DNA of 64,000 nt from Streptomyces canus (GCF_030815415.1 NZ_JAUSWW010000001.1:4836001-4900000); one strand, 5' to 3'; shown: positions 15,962 through 24,379, counted from the first letter of the stretch. Notes: a model not told the origin generated them from the letters alone. Numbers and translations are program-made.

Positions 15962-16482
15962 CAGCGTCCCGTGCCCCCGTAGACGACGGCCTCGTCGCTG
16001 TCGGAGTCGAGCCCGAAGGCGGTGTGCACGGCACGGACGGCCTCGTTGACGTCGTCGGCGCGCGTGATGACCGAGATGCGGATCTCGGAGGTCGAGATCA
16101 GCTCGATGTTCACACCCGCGTCGGAGAGCGCCTCGAAGAAGGAGGCGGTGACGCCCGGGTTGGTCTTCATCCCCGCGCCGACCAGGGAGATCTTGCCGAT
16201 CTGGTCGTCGTAGCGCAGGGAGTCGAAGCCGATGCCGGCCTTGTTCTTCTCCAGGGCGTCGATGGCCTTGCGGCCCTCGGTCTTCGGCAGCGTGAAGGAG
16301 ATGTCCGTCAGACCGGTGGAGGCCGCGGACACGTTCTGCACGATCATGTCGATGTTGATCTCGGCGTCGGAGATCGTGCGGAAGATCGTGGCGGCCTCGC
16401 CCGGCTTGTCCGGCACGCCCACGACCGTGACCTTGGCCTCGGAGGTGTCGTGCGCGACACCGGAGATGATCGCCTGCTCCAC
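15961..16482 (-). CDS. Probable nested aspartate kinase beta subunit (internal GTG start)
   Basis: In Corynebacterium and mycobacteria, aspartate kinase is an alpha2beta2 enzyme, and beta is translated from a start inside the alpha gene just before the ACT domains. Here the equivalent place has GTG at 16482-16480 (VEQAIISGVAHDTSEAKV), preceded seven bases upstream by AAGGGGA, one of the better ribosome-binding sites in the operon. It would give a 173-residue protein holding both ACT domains in the same frame and with the same stop as alpha. This is inferred from position and the ribosome-binding site. Confidence 0.6.
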   Translation of the reverse strand: MEQAIISGVAHDTSEAKVTVVGVPDKPGEAATIFRTISDAEINIDMIVQNVSAASTGLTDISFTLPKTEGRKAIDALEKNKAGIGFDSLRYDDQIGKISLVGAGMKTNPGVTASFFEALSDAGVNIELISTSEIRISVITRADDVNEAVRAVHTAFGLDSDSDEAVVYGGTGR

Positions 16483-17238
16483 CGGCTTGTCCCCTTGCTT
16501 GATCGGTTCACTGCTGACCCATGTGCCCTGGAGTCCGCTGAAGCTGGACCGGACATGGATCGGGATGTTGTAGCGACGGGCGTACTCCACACAGCGGTGG
16601 AGCAGCACCTTGGAGCCGGACGACGCCAGCTCCAGCATGTCCTCGAAGGAGATCCAGTCGATCTTCTTCGCCTTCTTCACCACGCGCGGGTCGGCGGTGA
16701 ACACGCCGTCCACGTCGGTGTAGATCTCGCACACCTCGGCGTCCAGGGCGGCGGCCAGGGCCACGGCCGTGGTGTCGCTGCCGCCGCGGCCCAGCGTGGT
16801 GATGTCCTTCTTGTCCTGGCTGACGCCCTGGAAGCCCGCGACGATGGCGATGTTGCCCCGGTCCAGGGACTCCCGGATACGGCCGGGCGTGACGTCGATG
16901 ATCCGCGCTTTGTTGTGGACCGAGTCGGTGATGACGCCTGCCTGGCTGCCGGTGAAGCTCTGGGCCTCGTGGCCCAGGTTTTTGATCGCCATGGCCAGCA
17001 GGGCCATGGAGATACGCTCTCCGGCGGTCAGCAGCATGTCGAACTCACGGCCGGCCGGCATCGGAGATACCTGCTCGGCGAGATCGATCAGCTCGTCCGT
17101 CGTGTCGCCCATCGCGGAAACCACGACAACCACCTGGTTGCCGTTCTTCTTCGCTTCCACGATTCGCTTGGCGACGCGCTTGATGCCCTCGGCATCGGCT
17201 ACGGAGGAGCCTCCGTACTTCTGCACGACAAGGCCCAC
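15961..17238 (-). CDS. ask: Aspartate kinase, alpha subunit
   Basis: A 425-residue enzyme that phosphorylates L-aspartate, the first step of the aspartate-family pathway. VQKYGGSSVADAEGIKRVA is the nucleotide-binding start, and GFQGVSQDKKDITTLGRGGSDTTAVALAAALDAEVCEIYTDVDGV is the catalytic core. Two ACT domains follow (about 265-340 and 345-420), which bind the feedback inhibitors lysine and threonine in this class. It is first in the ask-asd unit. As in other actinobacteria it probably also encodes a separate beta subunit from an internal start. Confidence 0.95.
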   Translation of the reverse strand: MGLVVQKYGGSSVADAEGIKRVAKRIVEAKKNGNQVVVVVSAMGDTTDELIDLAEQVSPMPAGREFDMLLTAGERISMALLAMAIKNLGHEAQSFTGSQAGVITDSVHNKARIIDVTPGRIRESLDRGNIAIVAGFQGVSQDKKDITTLGRGGSDTTAVALAAALDAEVCEIYTDVDGVFTADPRVVKKAKKIDWISFEDMLELASSGSKVLLHRCVEYARRYNIPIHVRSSFSGLQGTWVSSEPIKQGDKPVEQAIISGVAHDTSEAKVTVVGVPDKPGEAATIFRTISDAEINIDMIVQNVSAASTGLTDISFTLPKTEGRKAIDALEKNKAGIGFDSLRYDDQIGKISLVGAGMKTNPGVTASFFEALSDAGVNIELISTSEIRISVITRADDVNEAVRAVHTAFGLDSDSDEAVVYGGTGR

Positions 17239-17472
17239 GTGCGCTCCTCGCTCAGTCAGTCACTATCCGCACATACGTATATGTACTGCGGTCGGCTCAG
17301 TCTAACGAGCGTCCGAAATCGACCTTCGTGAAACCACATGGTGAGACCCGGACGCCCAGCACGACCCTGCCCATCCGCACGGTGAACACTCGGCAAAGTG
17401 GGCCAGGTCACCCGTAGAGGCTCTCCGTGGCCGCCCGGCAACCTCACGTCGTCGTCGCCGCACCAGGAGCAC

Positions 17473-17769
17473 TCGGCTCCCCCGGGCGACCTGGTGCTGG
17501 TGCTGGTCGAGGGCGCGAACTTCGACCCGGCCGCCTTCCCCGACCGCACACCGTCGACCTCGACCGCGCCAACAGCCGCGCACCTCTCCTTCGGCGGCGG
17601 CCGGCACTACTGCTCCGCCACGGCGCTGGGCCGCAGGCACGCCGAGATCGCCCTGGCGGTGCTGCTGGAACGCATGCCCCGGCTCGCGCTCGCCGTGCCG
17701 GTCGAGCAGCTGGTGTGGCGGACGGGGTTCATGAAGCGGATCCCGGAGCGGCTGCCGGTCATGTGGTAG
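17473..17769 (+). pseudogene. Cytochrome P450 C-terminal remnant
   Basis: About 95 residues match the last quarter of a P450: GDLVLVLVEGANFDPAAF, then the heme loop HLSFGGGRHYCSATALGRRHAEIAL and the ending LVWRTGFMKRIPERLPVMW. Nothing upstream resembles the first 300 residues, so the gene is truncated. Between FPD and HLSF the current frame reads a scrambled DRTPSTSTAPTAA. The next frame over the same bases reads PHTVDLDRANSRA, the expected family sequence. A one-base and then a two-base deletion would explain this. The remnant lies between ask and a two-component system. Confidence 0.85.
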
Positions 17770-17828
17770 CCGCGTGTTGAGGGACTCGGCGAGCGGTCGT
17801 CTTAAAGTTCAAGCATTAGGGTTCGCCT

Positions 17829-18518
17829 GTGCGCGTACTGCTGGTGGAAGACGATGAGCCGGTCGCCGAGTCACTCCGGCGCGGACTGCTGCGTTACGGC
17901 TTCGAGGTGACCTGGGTCGCCACGGGCGGGGCGGCGCTGAAGCACGAGGAGCCCTACGACGTCGTACTCCTCGATCTCGGGCTGCCCGACACCGACGGTC
18001 TCGACGTGTGCAGGGCGCTGCGCGAGCGCGGGGACGTGCCGATCATCGTGATCAGCGCGCGGAGCGACGAGACGGACCGGGTGGTCGGCCTCGAACTCGG
18101 CGCGGACGACTACGTCTCCAAGCCGTTCGGGGTCCGGGAGGTCATCGCGCGGATAAGGGCGGTGATGCGGCGCGCCCAGCCGCGTACGTCGTCCGCCGAG
18201 CCCGCCGGGCCCGACCGCTACGGCGACCGCCTCACGATCGACCGCAAGGCGGTCCGGGTCCACCTGGACGGCGCGGAGGTCGCGCTGGCCCCCAAGGAGT
18301 ACGACCTGCTGGCCTTCCTCACCGAGGAGCCGGGGGCGCTGATGTCGCGCGAGCAGATCATGGAGGCGGTCTGGGACGCGAACTGGTTCGGGCCGACGAA
18401 GACCCTGGACGTCCATGTGGCGGCGCTGCGGCGGAAGCTGGCCGGGGCGATCACGATCGAGGCCGTGCGGGGGGTCGGCTTCCGGCTGATCGTCGACGGC
18501 GGCAGTGACGCTTCATGA
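17829..18518 (+). CDS. OmpR-family response regulator
   Basis: A 229-residue two-component regulator. The receiver domain has the acidic pair EDD (8-10), phospho-acceptor Asp in VVLLDLGLPDTDG (about 50) and Lys in YVSKPFG. The C-terminal winged helix (about 130-225) contains LAPKEYDLLAFLTEEPGALMSREQIMEAVW and TLDVHVAALRRKL. It starts with GTG and overlaps the following kinase gene (ATGA at 18515-18518), so that kinase is its partner. The signal is unknown. The family name is sure. Confidence 0.93.
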   Translation: MRVLLVEDDEPVAESLRRGLLRYGFEVTWVATGGAALKHEEPYDVVLLDLGLPDTDGLDVCRALRERGDVPIIVISARSDETDRVVGLELGADDYVSKPFGVREVIARIRAVMRRAQPRTSSAEPAGPDRYGDRLTIDRKAVRVHLDGAEVALAPKEYDLLAFLTEEPGALMSREQIMEAVWDANWFGPTKTLDVHVAALRRKLAGAITIEAVRGVGFRLIVDGGSDAS

Positions 18519-19903
18519 ACCGCCAGCTCATCCGGAGTTACATCCTGCTGGTCGCGGTGGCCATCGCCCTGTTCACCGTGCCGGTGGCGTTCACGCTCAC
18601 CGACCAACTGCGGGGCGACACCGAGGCGTCGGTGCTGCGCGAGGCCCAGACCATGGCTCAGCTGCTGGGCTCCGGCAACGCCGCCTCCTGCAACGCGCTG
18701 AACCAGATGGCCGAGGCGTACCACGACGACGTCGAGCTGTACACGAAGGGCGGCGACCGCACCTGTGCGCCCGATCTCCCCGACGCCGCGCGGGACAAGG
18801 CGCTGACCACCGCGCTGGAGGACGGGGAGGCCACCACCGACTGGGGCTCGAGGTTCATCTGGGGCAGGCATCTGGTGATCACGGTCCCCGCGTACCAGCC
18901 GACGGCGGACGGTGAGAGCGGCAAGGGGCCGGTCGTCGGGGCCGTGCGGATCGTGTACGCGACCTCGGGCATGACCACCAGGCTGTGGAACATCTGGGGC
19001 TTCCGGGCCGCGCTGGCCGTGCTCGTGCTCGCGGCCGCCGCCGCGATCGGCGCGTTCGCCGCCCGCCGGATCACCGCTCCCCTGCGCGAACTGAACGCCA
19101 TGGCCAGCAAGTTCAGCGACGGCGACCTCACCGCGCGCTCCCCCGTGACGGGCCCGCCGGAGACCCAGACGCTGGCGCGCACCCTCAACCAGGGTGCGGA
19201 ACGTCTCGACACGCTGGTCGCCTCACAGCGGATCTTCGTGGCGGACGCCTCCCATCAACTGCGTACCCCTCTCACGGCGTTGCGGTTGTCGCTGGACAAC
19301 ATCGCGGACGGCGTCGACGACGAGTTCGTACGGGAGGACGTGGAGCAGGCGACCGCCGAGGTGGTCCGGATGAGCCGTCTGGTCAACGGGCTGCTGGTGC
19401 TGGCGCGGGCGGAGGCGAAGGTCACGGCCGCGGAGCCGCTGTTGCTGGCGGACATCATCGAGGAACGCCTGGACGTGTGGAGGCCGGCCGCCGACGAGCG
19501 CGGAGTCACCATCGCGCTTGGGGGGAGTAACGCCGACGGCCGGCTGCTTGTGATGGCCAGCCCCGGTCATCTGGACCAGGTGCTGGACAACGTGCTTTCC
19601 AATGCCCTGGAGGTGTCACCGGACGGGGGCACGATCACCGTCCGGGCCGAATCGCGGGGCGAGGAGGTCCTGTTGTCGGTCCTCGACCAGGGGCCGGGCA
19701 TGTCCGACGCGGAGAAGTCCCGCGCCTTCGACCGCTTCTGGCGCGGCCAGGGCCTGACCGGGCGCACCGGGTCCGGTCTCGGCCTCGCCGTCGTCAAGCA
19801 GCTGGTGACCGACGACGGCGGGACGGTGACGCTCGGGGACGCGCCCGGGGGCGGGCTGGTGGTGCGGATCAGCCTTCGGGCATCGCCGAAGAGTGGTGGG
19901 TGA
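18515..19903 (+). CDS. Membrane sensor histidine kinase
   Basis: A 462-residue kinase with a membrane segment at about 8-27 and an extracytoplasmic sensor domain of about 130 residues. A second membrane segment follows (ALAVLVLAAAAAIGAFAARRI, about 167-187), then HAMP, HisKA with the phospho-acceptor in ADASHQLRTPLTALRL, and a HATPase domain (NVLSNALEVSPDGG, DQGPGMSDAEKSRAFDRFWRG, GSGLGLAVVKQL). It is coupled to the OmpR regulator. Its last 35 bp overlap, on the opposite strand, the end of a SnoaL-type gene. Confidence 0.93.
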   Translation: MNRQLIRSYILLVAVAIALFTVPVAFTLTDQLRGDTEASVLREAQTMAQLLGSGNAASCNALNQMAEAYHDDVELYTKGGDRTCAPDLPDAARDKALTTALEDGEATTDWGSRFIWGRHLVITVPAYQPTADGESGKGPVVGAVRIVYATSGMTTRLWNIWGFRAALAVLVLAAAAAIGAFAARRITAPLRELNAMASKFSDGDLTARSPVTGPPETQTLARTLNQGAERLDTLVASQRIFVADASHQLRTPLTALRLSLDNIADGVDDEFVREDVEQATAEVVRMSRLVNGLLVLARAEAKVTAAEPLLLADIIEERLDVWRPAADERGVTIALGGSNADGRLLVMASPGHLDQVLDNVLSNALEVSPDGGTITVRAESRGEEVLLSVLDQGPGMSDAEKSRAFDRFWRGQGLTGRTGSGLGLAVVKQLVTDDGGTVTLGDAPGGGLVVRISLRASPKSGG

Positions 19904-20375
19904 CGATCTTCCACTCGCCGTTGCGCTTCTCGTACTCGAAGGTGTAGCGGGCCTCGACGACACGCTTGGCGCCGGTGTCCGGGTCGGTCAGCGTGAACTC
20001 GTACACGCCGGCGTCCAGGGCGGAGTTGTTGTCGAGGATGTTGATGTGCGTCTCGATCTTCTTGCCGACCGGCTTGTTCAGCAGGAAGTGCTCGAAGTAG
20101 TCGACGCGGCTGGTGCGGTCGCTGCGGACCTTGTTGGAGACGGTGGGCAGCAGGACGGCGTCGTCGGCGTACCGGTCGGCGACTCTCTGGGCGTCGCCGG
20201 TCTGCAGGGCCTTGTTCCAGCCGTCGAACTGGGCGGCGATCTCCGCCTGGGTGGGCTTCTTGGCGCTGTGCTTGTCCGGTCCGGCGACGCCGACGCCTGC
20301 GGCGAGGGTGCCGACGGCGACGAGGGCACCAGCGGTGACGATGGCTGCACGCTTGGTTATCGGGCGACGGGTCAT
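19869..20375 (-). CDS. Secreted SnoaL/SgcJ-like protein
   Basis: A 168-residue protein with an N-terminal export signal (RRPITKRAAIVTAGALVAVGTLAAGVGVAG) and an NTF2-fold domain of the SgcJ/EcaC type (FDGWNKALQTGDAQRVADRYADDAVLLPTVSNKVR, ending RNGEWKIVTHHSSAMPEG). Homologues are small calcium/calmodulin-kinase-II-association-like domains of unclear role. The ATG at 20375 has GGAG six bases upstream and begins the signal peptide; the longer frame upstream adds nothing recognisable. Further upstream, an inverted repeat (CTTCCTCC at 20405, GGAGGAAG at 20433) could be regulatory. Confidence 0.82.
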   Translation of the reverse strand: MTRRPITKRAAIVTAGALVAVGTLAAGVGVAGPDKHSAKKPTQAEIAAQFDGWNKALQTGDAQRVADRYADDAVLLPTVSNKVRSDRTSRVDYFEHFLLNKPVGKKIETHINILDNNSALDAGVYEFTLTDPDTGAKRVVEARYTFEYEKRNGEWKIVTHHSSAMPEG

Positions 20376-20535
20376 GTCATCTCCAGTGCGGGTGAGGGGG
20401 GTTGCTTCCTCCGCTCTGTCTGCGGTTCCTGTGGAGGAAGTGACTCCAGACTCGCGTGACACCGGTTAGCGGCCGTGCAGGTGTCGTACAGGGGACGTCC
20501 AGGAGTGATCCAACTCGCGGAGTGTGAGCGGGTGA

Positions 20536-20718
20536 CTACTTGGCGGCACCCTTGTCGCGGACGAGGCTCACTCCCGCACCGGCCGCGACGACGCCCATGC
20601 CCACGGCGGTCATCACGCCCTGGCTGCCGTCCACGACGAAGGGGGCGACGGCGGCGACGGCGGCGTTGAAGAGGAAGAGGAACCAGAGGACGGGCTTGGA
20701 GGACAGGAGGCTCTTCAT
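20536..20718 (-). CDS. Small two-segment membrane protein
   Basis: A 60-residue protein with two hydrophobic helices (VLWFLFLFNAAVAAVAPFVV and GVMTAVGMGVVAAGAGVSLV) and a basic C-terminus (RDKGAAK). The start is the ATG of MKSLLSSK, preceded by GGAATCACCCTCCC with a weak ribosome-binding site. I do not know the family, but the composition is that of a real integral membrane miniprotein. It lies alone between a secreted SnoaL protein and a divergent TauE exporter. Confidence 0.65.
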   Translation of the reverse strand: MKSLLSSKPVLWFLFLFNAAVAAVAPFVVDGSQGVMTAVGMGVVAAGAGVSLVRDKGAAK

Positions 20719-20871
20719 GGGAGGGTGATTCCTTCGCTACGGGGGCGGTGACCTGGTGAGATCAACGATCCCGTGGCGCGGGGGCCCGGACGAGGGAGCG
20801 GCCTCCCGAAGGCGAGGTGTAGCGGGCTACACCTCGGATGCGGCGGGTTGCCGAGGAGAGGGTGCCGAACC

Positions 20872-21591
20872 ATGACAGCCGACGTACTTCTCGCGGGGAT
20901 CGTGCTGCTCGGCTCCTCCGTCCAGTGGCTCACCGGCATGGGCTTCGCCCTCGTCGCCGTGCCGGCGCTGATCCTGCTGCTCGGGCCCGCGCAGGGGGTG
21001 GTCCTCGCCAACTGTGCCTCCGGGGCCATCTGTGTCGTGGGACTGGCGGGAGGCTGGCGTCAGGTACGTCCGGGCGCGATGGTGCCGTTGTGCGCGGCGG
21101 CGGCGTGCACGGTACCGACGGGGGCCTGGATGACCCGCCAACTGCCCGAGCCGGTCCTGCTGTTGGTGATGGGCGGGCTCGTCACCGTCGCCGTGCTGCT
21201 GGTCATGCGGGGCGTGCGCGTGCCCGCGCTGCGCGGCACGAGGGGCGCGGTCATGGCGGGTGCGGCGGGCGGGTTCATGAACTCGGCTGCCGGGGTCGGC
21301 GGGCCGCCGGTGTCCCTGTACGCCCTCAACGCGGGCTGGACGGTGCGGGAGTTCGTGCCGAACGCGATGTTCTACGGCGTCGCCGTGAACGCGTTCTCCG
21401 TGGCGGCGAACGGGGTGCCGGAGCTGAGCGGGGCGCGGTGGGGCTGGGTGGTCGTGGCGATGACCGTCGGCGGCCTGATCGGCAGGGGCCTCGCTTCCCG
21501 CATACCCGAGAAGCGGGCCCGGCTGCTCGTACTGCTGCTCGCCCTGACGGGCGGGATCACGGCCGTCGGCAAGGGGCTCTGGGGGCTGTGA
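20872..21591 (+). CDS. TauE/SafE-family sulfite/anion exporter
   Basis: A 239-residue membrane protein with about eight helices in two repeats. The family's glycine-rich motif appears twice: GMGFALVAVPALILLLGPAQGVVLANC near the start and AAGGFMNSAAGVGGPPVSLYAL in the second half. Members export sulfite, sulfonates or other organic anions; the substrate is not predictable here. The start is the ATG at 20872 with GAGGAGAGGG upstream. It is convergent with the DUF5063 gene. Confidence 0.88.
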   Translation: MTADVLLAGIVLLGSSVQWLTGMGFALVAVPALILLLGPAQGVVLANCASGAICVVGLAGGWRQVRPGAMVPLCAAAACTVPTGAWMTRQLPEPVLLLVMGGLVTVAVLLVMRGVRVPALRGTRGAVMAGAAGGFMNSAAGVGGPPVSLYALNAGWTVREFVPNAMFYGVAVNAFSVAANGVPELSGARWGWVVVAMTVGGLIGRGLASRIPEKRARLLVLLLALTGGITAVGKGLWGL

Positions 21592-21621
21592 CCACCCCGG
21601 ACGGCTCCGCCGGCCGCCGGA

Positions 21622-22281
21622 TCACTTCACCGGCCGCATGCCCAGTGGCTCGGCGATCTCCTCCACCATGACCTTCCCCGCCTCGAACTCCAGGGTCTCG
21701 TCGCCCACGGACTGGTCGGTGTCGAGGCCGTCCAGTTCCGCAAGGGGCTGGTTCAGCCGCACATGCGCGACGATCGACTGGAGGGCGCGCAACGTCGCGG
21801 ACGCCGTCGAGCCCCAGTTGGAGAAGTAGGAGAACTGCCACCACCACAGGGCCTCCGAGGTGCGGCCCGCGCGGTAGTGGGCCATGCCGTGGCGGAGGTC
21901 GGTGATGACGTCGGTCAGGTCGTCGGAGATACGGGCCGGGACCGGGGCCTTGCGGGGCTCGTAGGGGTCGAAGACCTCCGAGTAGACGTCGATCGGGTCC
22001 AGCAGCCTCGCCAGGTTCTCGCGGAGCTCGTCCACGTCGGCGTCCGGGCCCGTGTCGGGCTCGTAGCGCTCGTCGGGAACGATGTCCTCGTGGGCGCCCA
22101 GGCGGCCGCCGGCCAGGAGGATCTGGGAGACCTCCAGGAGGAGGAAGGGCACGGCGGAGTCCGGCTCGTCGCCCCTTGCCACCTCGGTGACGGCCACCAG
22201 GAAGCTCTCCACCTGGTCCGCGATCTGGACCGCGAAGTCGTCCGGGTTGTGGGCAGTCGCGTGCAGTGTGGCGTCAGACAT
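21622..22281 (-). CDS. DUF5063 domain protein
   Basis: A 219-residue soluble, mainly helical, acidic protein. FAVQIADQVESFLVAVTEVARG opens the domain and WWWQFSYFSNWGSTASATLRALQSIVAHV is its most conserved block. The family is conserved next to recR in Streptomyces; no function is known to me. Its start overlaps the end of recR by 8 bp (22274-22281), so it is the last gene of the ybaB-recR unit and may work in the same DNA-repair setting. Confidence 0.85.
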   Translation of the reverse strand: MSDATLHATAHNPDDFAVQIADQVESFLVAVTEVARGDEPDSAVPFLLLEVSQILLAGGRLGAHEDIVPDERYEPDTGPDADVDELRENLARLLDPIDVYSEVFDPYEPRKAPVPARISDDLTDVITDLRHGMAHYRAGRTSEALWWWQFSYFSNWGSTASATLRALQSIVAHVRLNQPLAELDGLDTDQSVGDETLEFEAGKVMVEEIAEPLGMRPVK

Positions 22282-22873
22282 CTAGGAGTCGTCTCCCCTC
22301 GAAGGCGCGGCCGAGGGTCACCTCGTCCGCGTATTCCAGGTCGCCACCCACCGGGAGGCCGCTGGCCAGGCGGGTGACCTTGAGGCCCATGGGCTTGATC
22401 ATGCGGGCCAGGTACGTGGCCGTGGCCTCGCCCTCCAGGTTCGGGTCCGTGGCCAGGATCAGCTCCGTGACCGTCCCGTCGGCCAACCGCGCGAGAAGTT
22501 CTCGTATACGCAGGTCGTCCGGACCCACACCTTCGATGGGGCTGATCGCTCCGCCGAGCACGTGATAGCGGCCTCTGAATTCGCGGGTGCGTTCGATGGC
22601 CACCACGTCCTTCGGCTCCTCCACCACGCAGATGACCGAGAGGTCGCGGCGAGTGTCGCGGCAAATGTTGCACAGCTCTTCCTGTGCCACGTTTCCGCAG
22701 GTCGCGCAGAAGCGGACCTTCGCCTTGACCTCCATCAGGCACTGCGCGAGCCGCCGTACGTCCGTCGGTTCCGCCTGCAGGATGTGAAAGGCGATCCGCT
22801 GGGCGCTCTTGGGACCGACGCCGGGCAGCCGGCCCAGTTCGTCGATGAGGTCCTGCACCACGCCTTCGTACAA
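22274..22873 (-). CDS. recR: Recombination mediator RecR
   Basis: A 199-residue protein of the usual length. An N-terminal helix-hairpin-helix (LGRLPGVGPKSAQRIAFHIL) is followed by the four-cysteine zinc finger (CATCGNVAQEELCNICRD, about 57-75) and a Toprim domain (VVEEPKDVVAIERT, then ILATDPNLEGEATATYLARM). RecR acts with RecO (RecF) to load RecA at single-strand gaps. It lies 58 bp downstream of ybaB in the same direction, a linkage shared by most bacteria. Confidence 0.96.
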   Translation of the reverse strand: MYEGVVQDLIDELGRLPGVGPKSAQRIAFHILQAEPTDVRRLAQCLMEVKAKVRFCATCGNVAQEELCNICRDTRRDLSVICVVEEPKDVVAIERTREFRGRYHVLGGAISPIEGVGPDDLRIRELLARLADGTVTELILATDPNLEGEATATYLARMIKPMGLKVTRLASGLPVGGDLEYADEVTLGRAFEGRRLLDV

Positions 22874-22931
22874 CGGACTGCCGTCCTTCCTGGGTTCCTT
22901 GGGTACGTACGGTAGTTGGCGGACGCCCTAC

Positions 22932-23270
22932 TTAGAAAGGCAGACCCGGAATACCGCCGCCCAAGCCCTGGGCCAACGGGCCCAGCTTCTGCTGCTGGAG
23001 CGTCTGGGCGTTCTCGTTGGCCGCCTGTACGGCCGCGACGATCAGGTCGGCGAGGGTCTCGGTGTCCTCCGGGTCCACCGCCTTCGGGTCGATCTTCAGA
23101 GCTCGGAGTTCACCGGAGCCGGTGACCGTCGCCTTGACCAGGCCGCCGCCCGCCTGGCCGTCGACCTCGGTCCGCGCCAGTTCCTCCTGCGCGTTCGCCA
23201 GGTCCTGCTGCATCTTCTGGGCCTGCTGGAGCAGCTGCTGCATATTGGGCTGGCCACCACCGGGGATCAC
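22932..23270 (-). CDS. YbaB/EbfC-family nucleoid-associated protein
   Basis: A 112-residue DNA-binding protein with the central GGGLVKATVTGSGELRALKIDP block and an N-terminal helix rich in Gln (MQQLLQQAQKMQQDLANAQEEL). It probably binds DNA as a dimer. I chose the GTG at 23270 (VIPGGGQPN), which has GGGAG seven bases upstream, over the longer open frame, whose extra residues (ERWLRGPRRLV) are not family-like. It precedes recR, as is general in bacteria. Confidence 0.92.
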   Translation of the reverse strand: MIPGGGQPNMQQLLQQAQKMQQDLANAQEELARTEVDGQAGGGLVKATVTGSGELRALKIDPKAVDPEDTETLADLIVAAVQAANENAQTLQQQKLGPLAQGLGGGIPGLPF

Positions 23271-23348
23271 GATCAGCTCCCGCTCATAGGTCTGAGTCTT
23301 CTGGGTCTCGTCCTCTGTGACGAGCCTACGTGGTCCACGCAGCCATCG

Positions 23349-23362
23349 CTCCGGCACTCTTT
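23349..23362. other. Small hairpin in the ybaB leader
   Basis: CACTC and GAGTG flank a TTTC loop about 80-90 bp upstream of the ybaB start, in the 255-bp gap shared with the divergent SLATT gene. I see no small-RNA signature (no SRP GGAA loop) in this gap. It should hold both promoters. Confidence 0.3.
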
Positions 23363-23525
23363 CGAGTGAGATGTTGTCGAGTCCTATACCTGATCAAGGC
23401 CCACTTCTGGGCGGAAAAGGAGCGAAAGCCGTCCCTTCGCCACCCATTGGGCGGTAGGAAAGACCCGGCGCGTCAGCACCGTGCGTCACACAGCGTGATC
23501 GGCCGTGATCAGTAGGGAGTGCCGG

Positions 23526-24278
23526 GTGGGTCAGCCGGAGATGCAGCCCGAGGGTCCGCCTCAGGACGGGCGGGGCGGGGAGGCGGTCGGGCCGCGACCG
23601 GGCGACCTGACGGGACGGACGTTTCCGCTCGGGGACTGGGGCGAGCCCGCGCTCCGTCTCGACGAGCTGTACCGGTGGGTGGAGCGCGGGGCGCTCGACA
23701 CCGCCGCGTGGTACCTCGCGGACCGGGTGTGGAAGCGGCGGGGCGCGCGGGCCCTGCGGTGCGGGGCCGCGGCCGGGGCGGTGGCCGGTGCCTCGCTGCC
23801 CCTTCTGGACCTCACCGGGGTCGTCGGCGGGGGCGCGGGCTGGGGGTATCTGGCGCTGCTGCTCGCTGTCGCGTGCGTGGCCGTGGACCGGTTCTTCGGG
23901 GTGACATCCGGCTGGATAAGGGATGTGGCCACCGCGCAGGCCGTGCAGCGGCGGTTGCAGGTGCTGCAGTTCGACTGGGCTTCGGAGAGTGTGCGGGAGG
24001 TACTGGGGCCGGCCGAGGGGACCGCGGGGGAGGCGGCCGATCGGTGCCTCGGGGTGCTGCGGAGGTTCTCCGAGGACGTGACCGAGTTGGTGCGGGTGGA
24101 GACCGCGGACTGGATGGTGGAGTTCCGGACGGGGTCGGCGCCGTTGGGGATCCAGGGGGGTGTCGCGGGGGCGGCCCGGGGGGACGGGAACGTGGTCCAG
24201 GGACGGTTCCCGTTGCCGCCCGGTGCGGGGGGTGCGCGGCCGAACATGCCTCGGCAGCGGCCGCCGGAGCCTCGGTGA
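23526..24278 (+). CDS. SLATT-domain membrane protein
   Basis: A 250-residue protein. After about 35 flexible residues comes a SLATT-type unit: LYRWVERGALDTAAWYLADRVWKRR, then a hydrophobic hairpin (GAAAGAVAGASLPLLDLTGVV and YLALLLAVACVAVDRFFG) and a cytoplasmic helical part (ATAQAVQRRLQVLQFDWASESVREVLGP). The tail is Gly/Pro-rich. SLATT proteins are proposed to be pore-forming effectors, often beside nucleotide-sensing genes in conflict systems, but standalone copies are common in Streptomyces. The GTG at 23526 has GGGAG upstream. It is divergent from ybaB. The domain assignment is from memory. Confidence 0.75.
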   Translation: MGQPEMQPEGPPQDGRGGEAVGPRPGDLTGRTFPLGDWGEPALRLDELYRWVERGALDTAAWYLADRVWKRRGARALRCGAAAGAVAGASLPLLDLTGVVGGGAGWGYLALLLAVACVAVDRFFGVTSGWIRDVATAQAVQRRLQVLQFDWASESVREVLGPAEGTAGEAADRCLGVLRRFSEDVTELVRVETADWMVEFRTGSAPLGIQGGVAGAARGDGNVVQGRFPLPPGAGGARPNMPRQRPPEPR

Positions 24279-24309
24279 CGGGGGCGCCGTAGGGGCTGGG
24301 CCTGTCGTG

Positions 24310-24379
24310 TGACTGCGGGTGCGTTGTGGCTGGTCGCGCCCACGCGGCGGTAGCCGCAAATCGATACAGCCCCGCGCCC
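24310..24379. repeat. Streptomyces-type dispersed intergenic repeat
   Basis: The stretch runs from a TGCGGGTGCGTTGTGGCTGG-like start to AAATCGATACAGCCCCGCGC. I recognise closely similar strings from many Streptomyces intergenic regions, especially beyond gene ends. It contains a short hairpin (GCGGCGGTAGCCGC). Here it separates two convergent genes. Confidence 0.6.

Noticed and set aside
23271..23525. Possible SRP RNA or tRNA next to ybaB-recR
   Set aside because: I looked for the GGAA-loop core and for T-arm sequences and found neither; only small hairpins are present.
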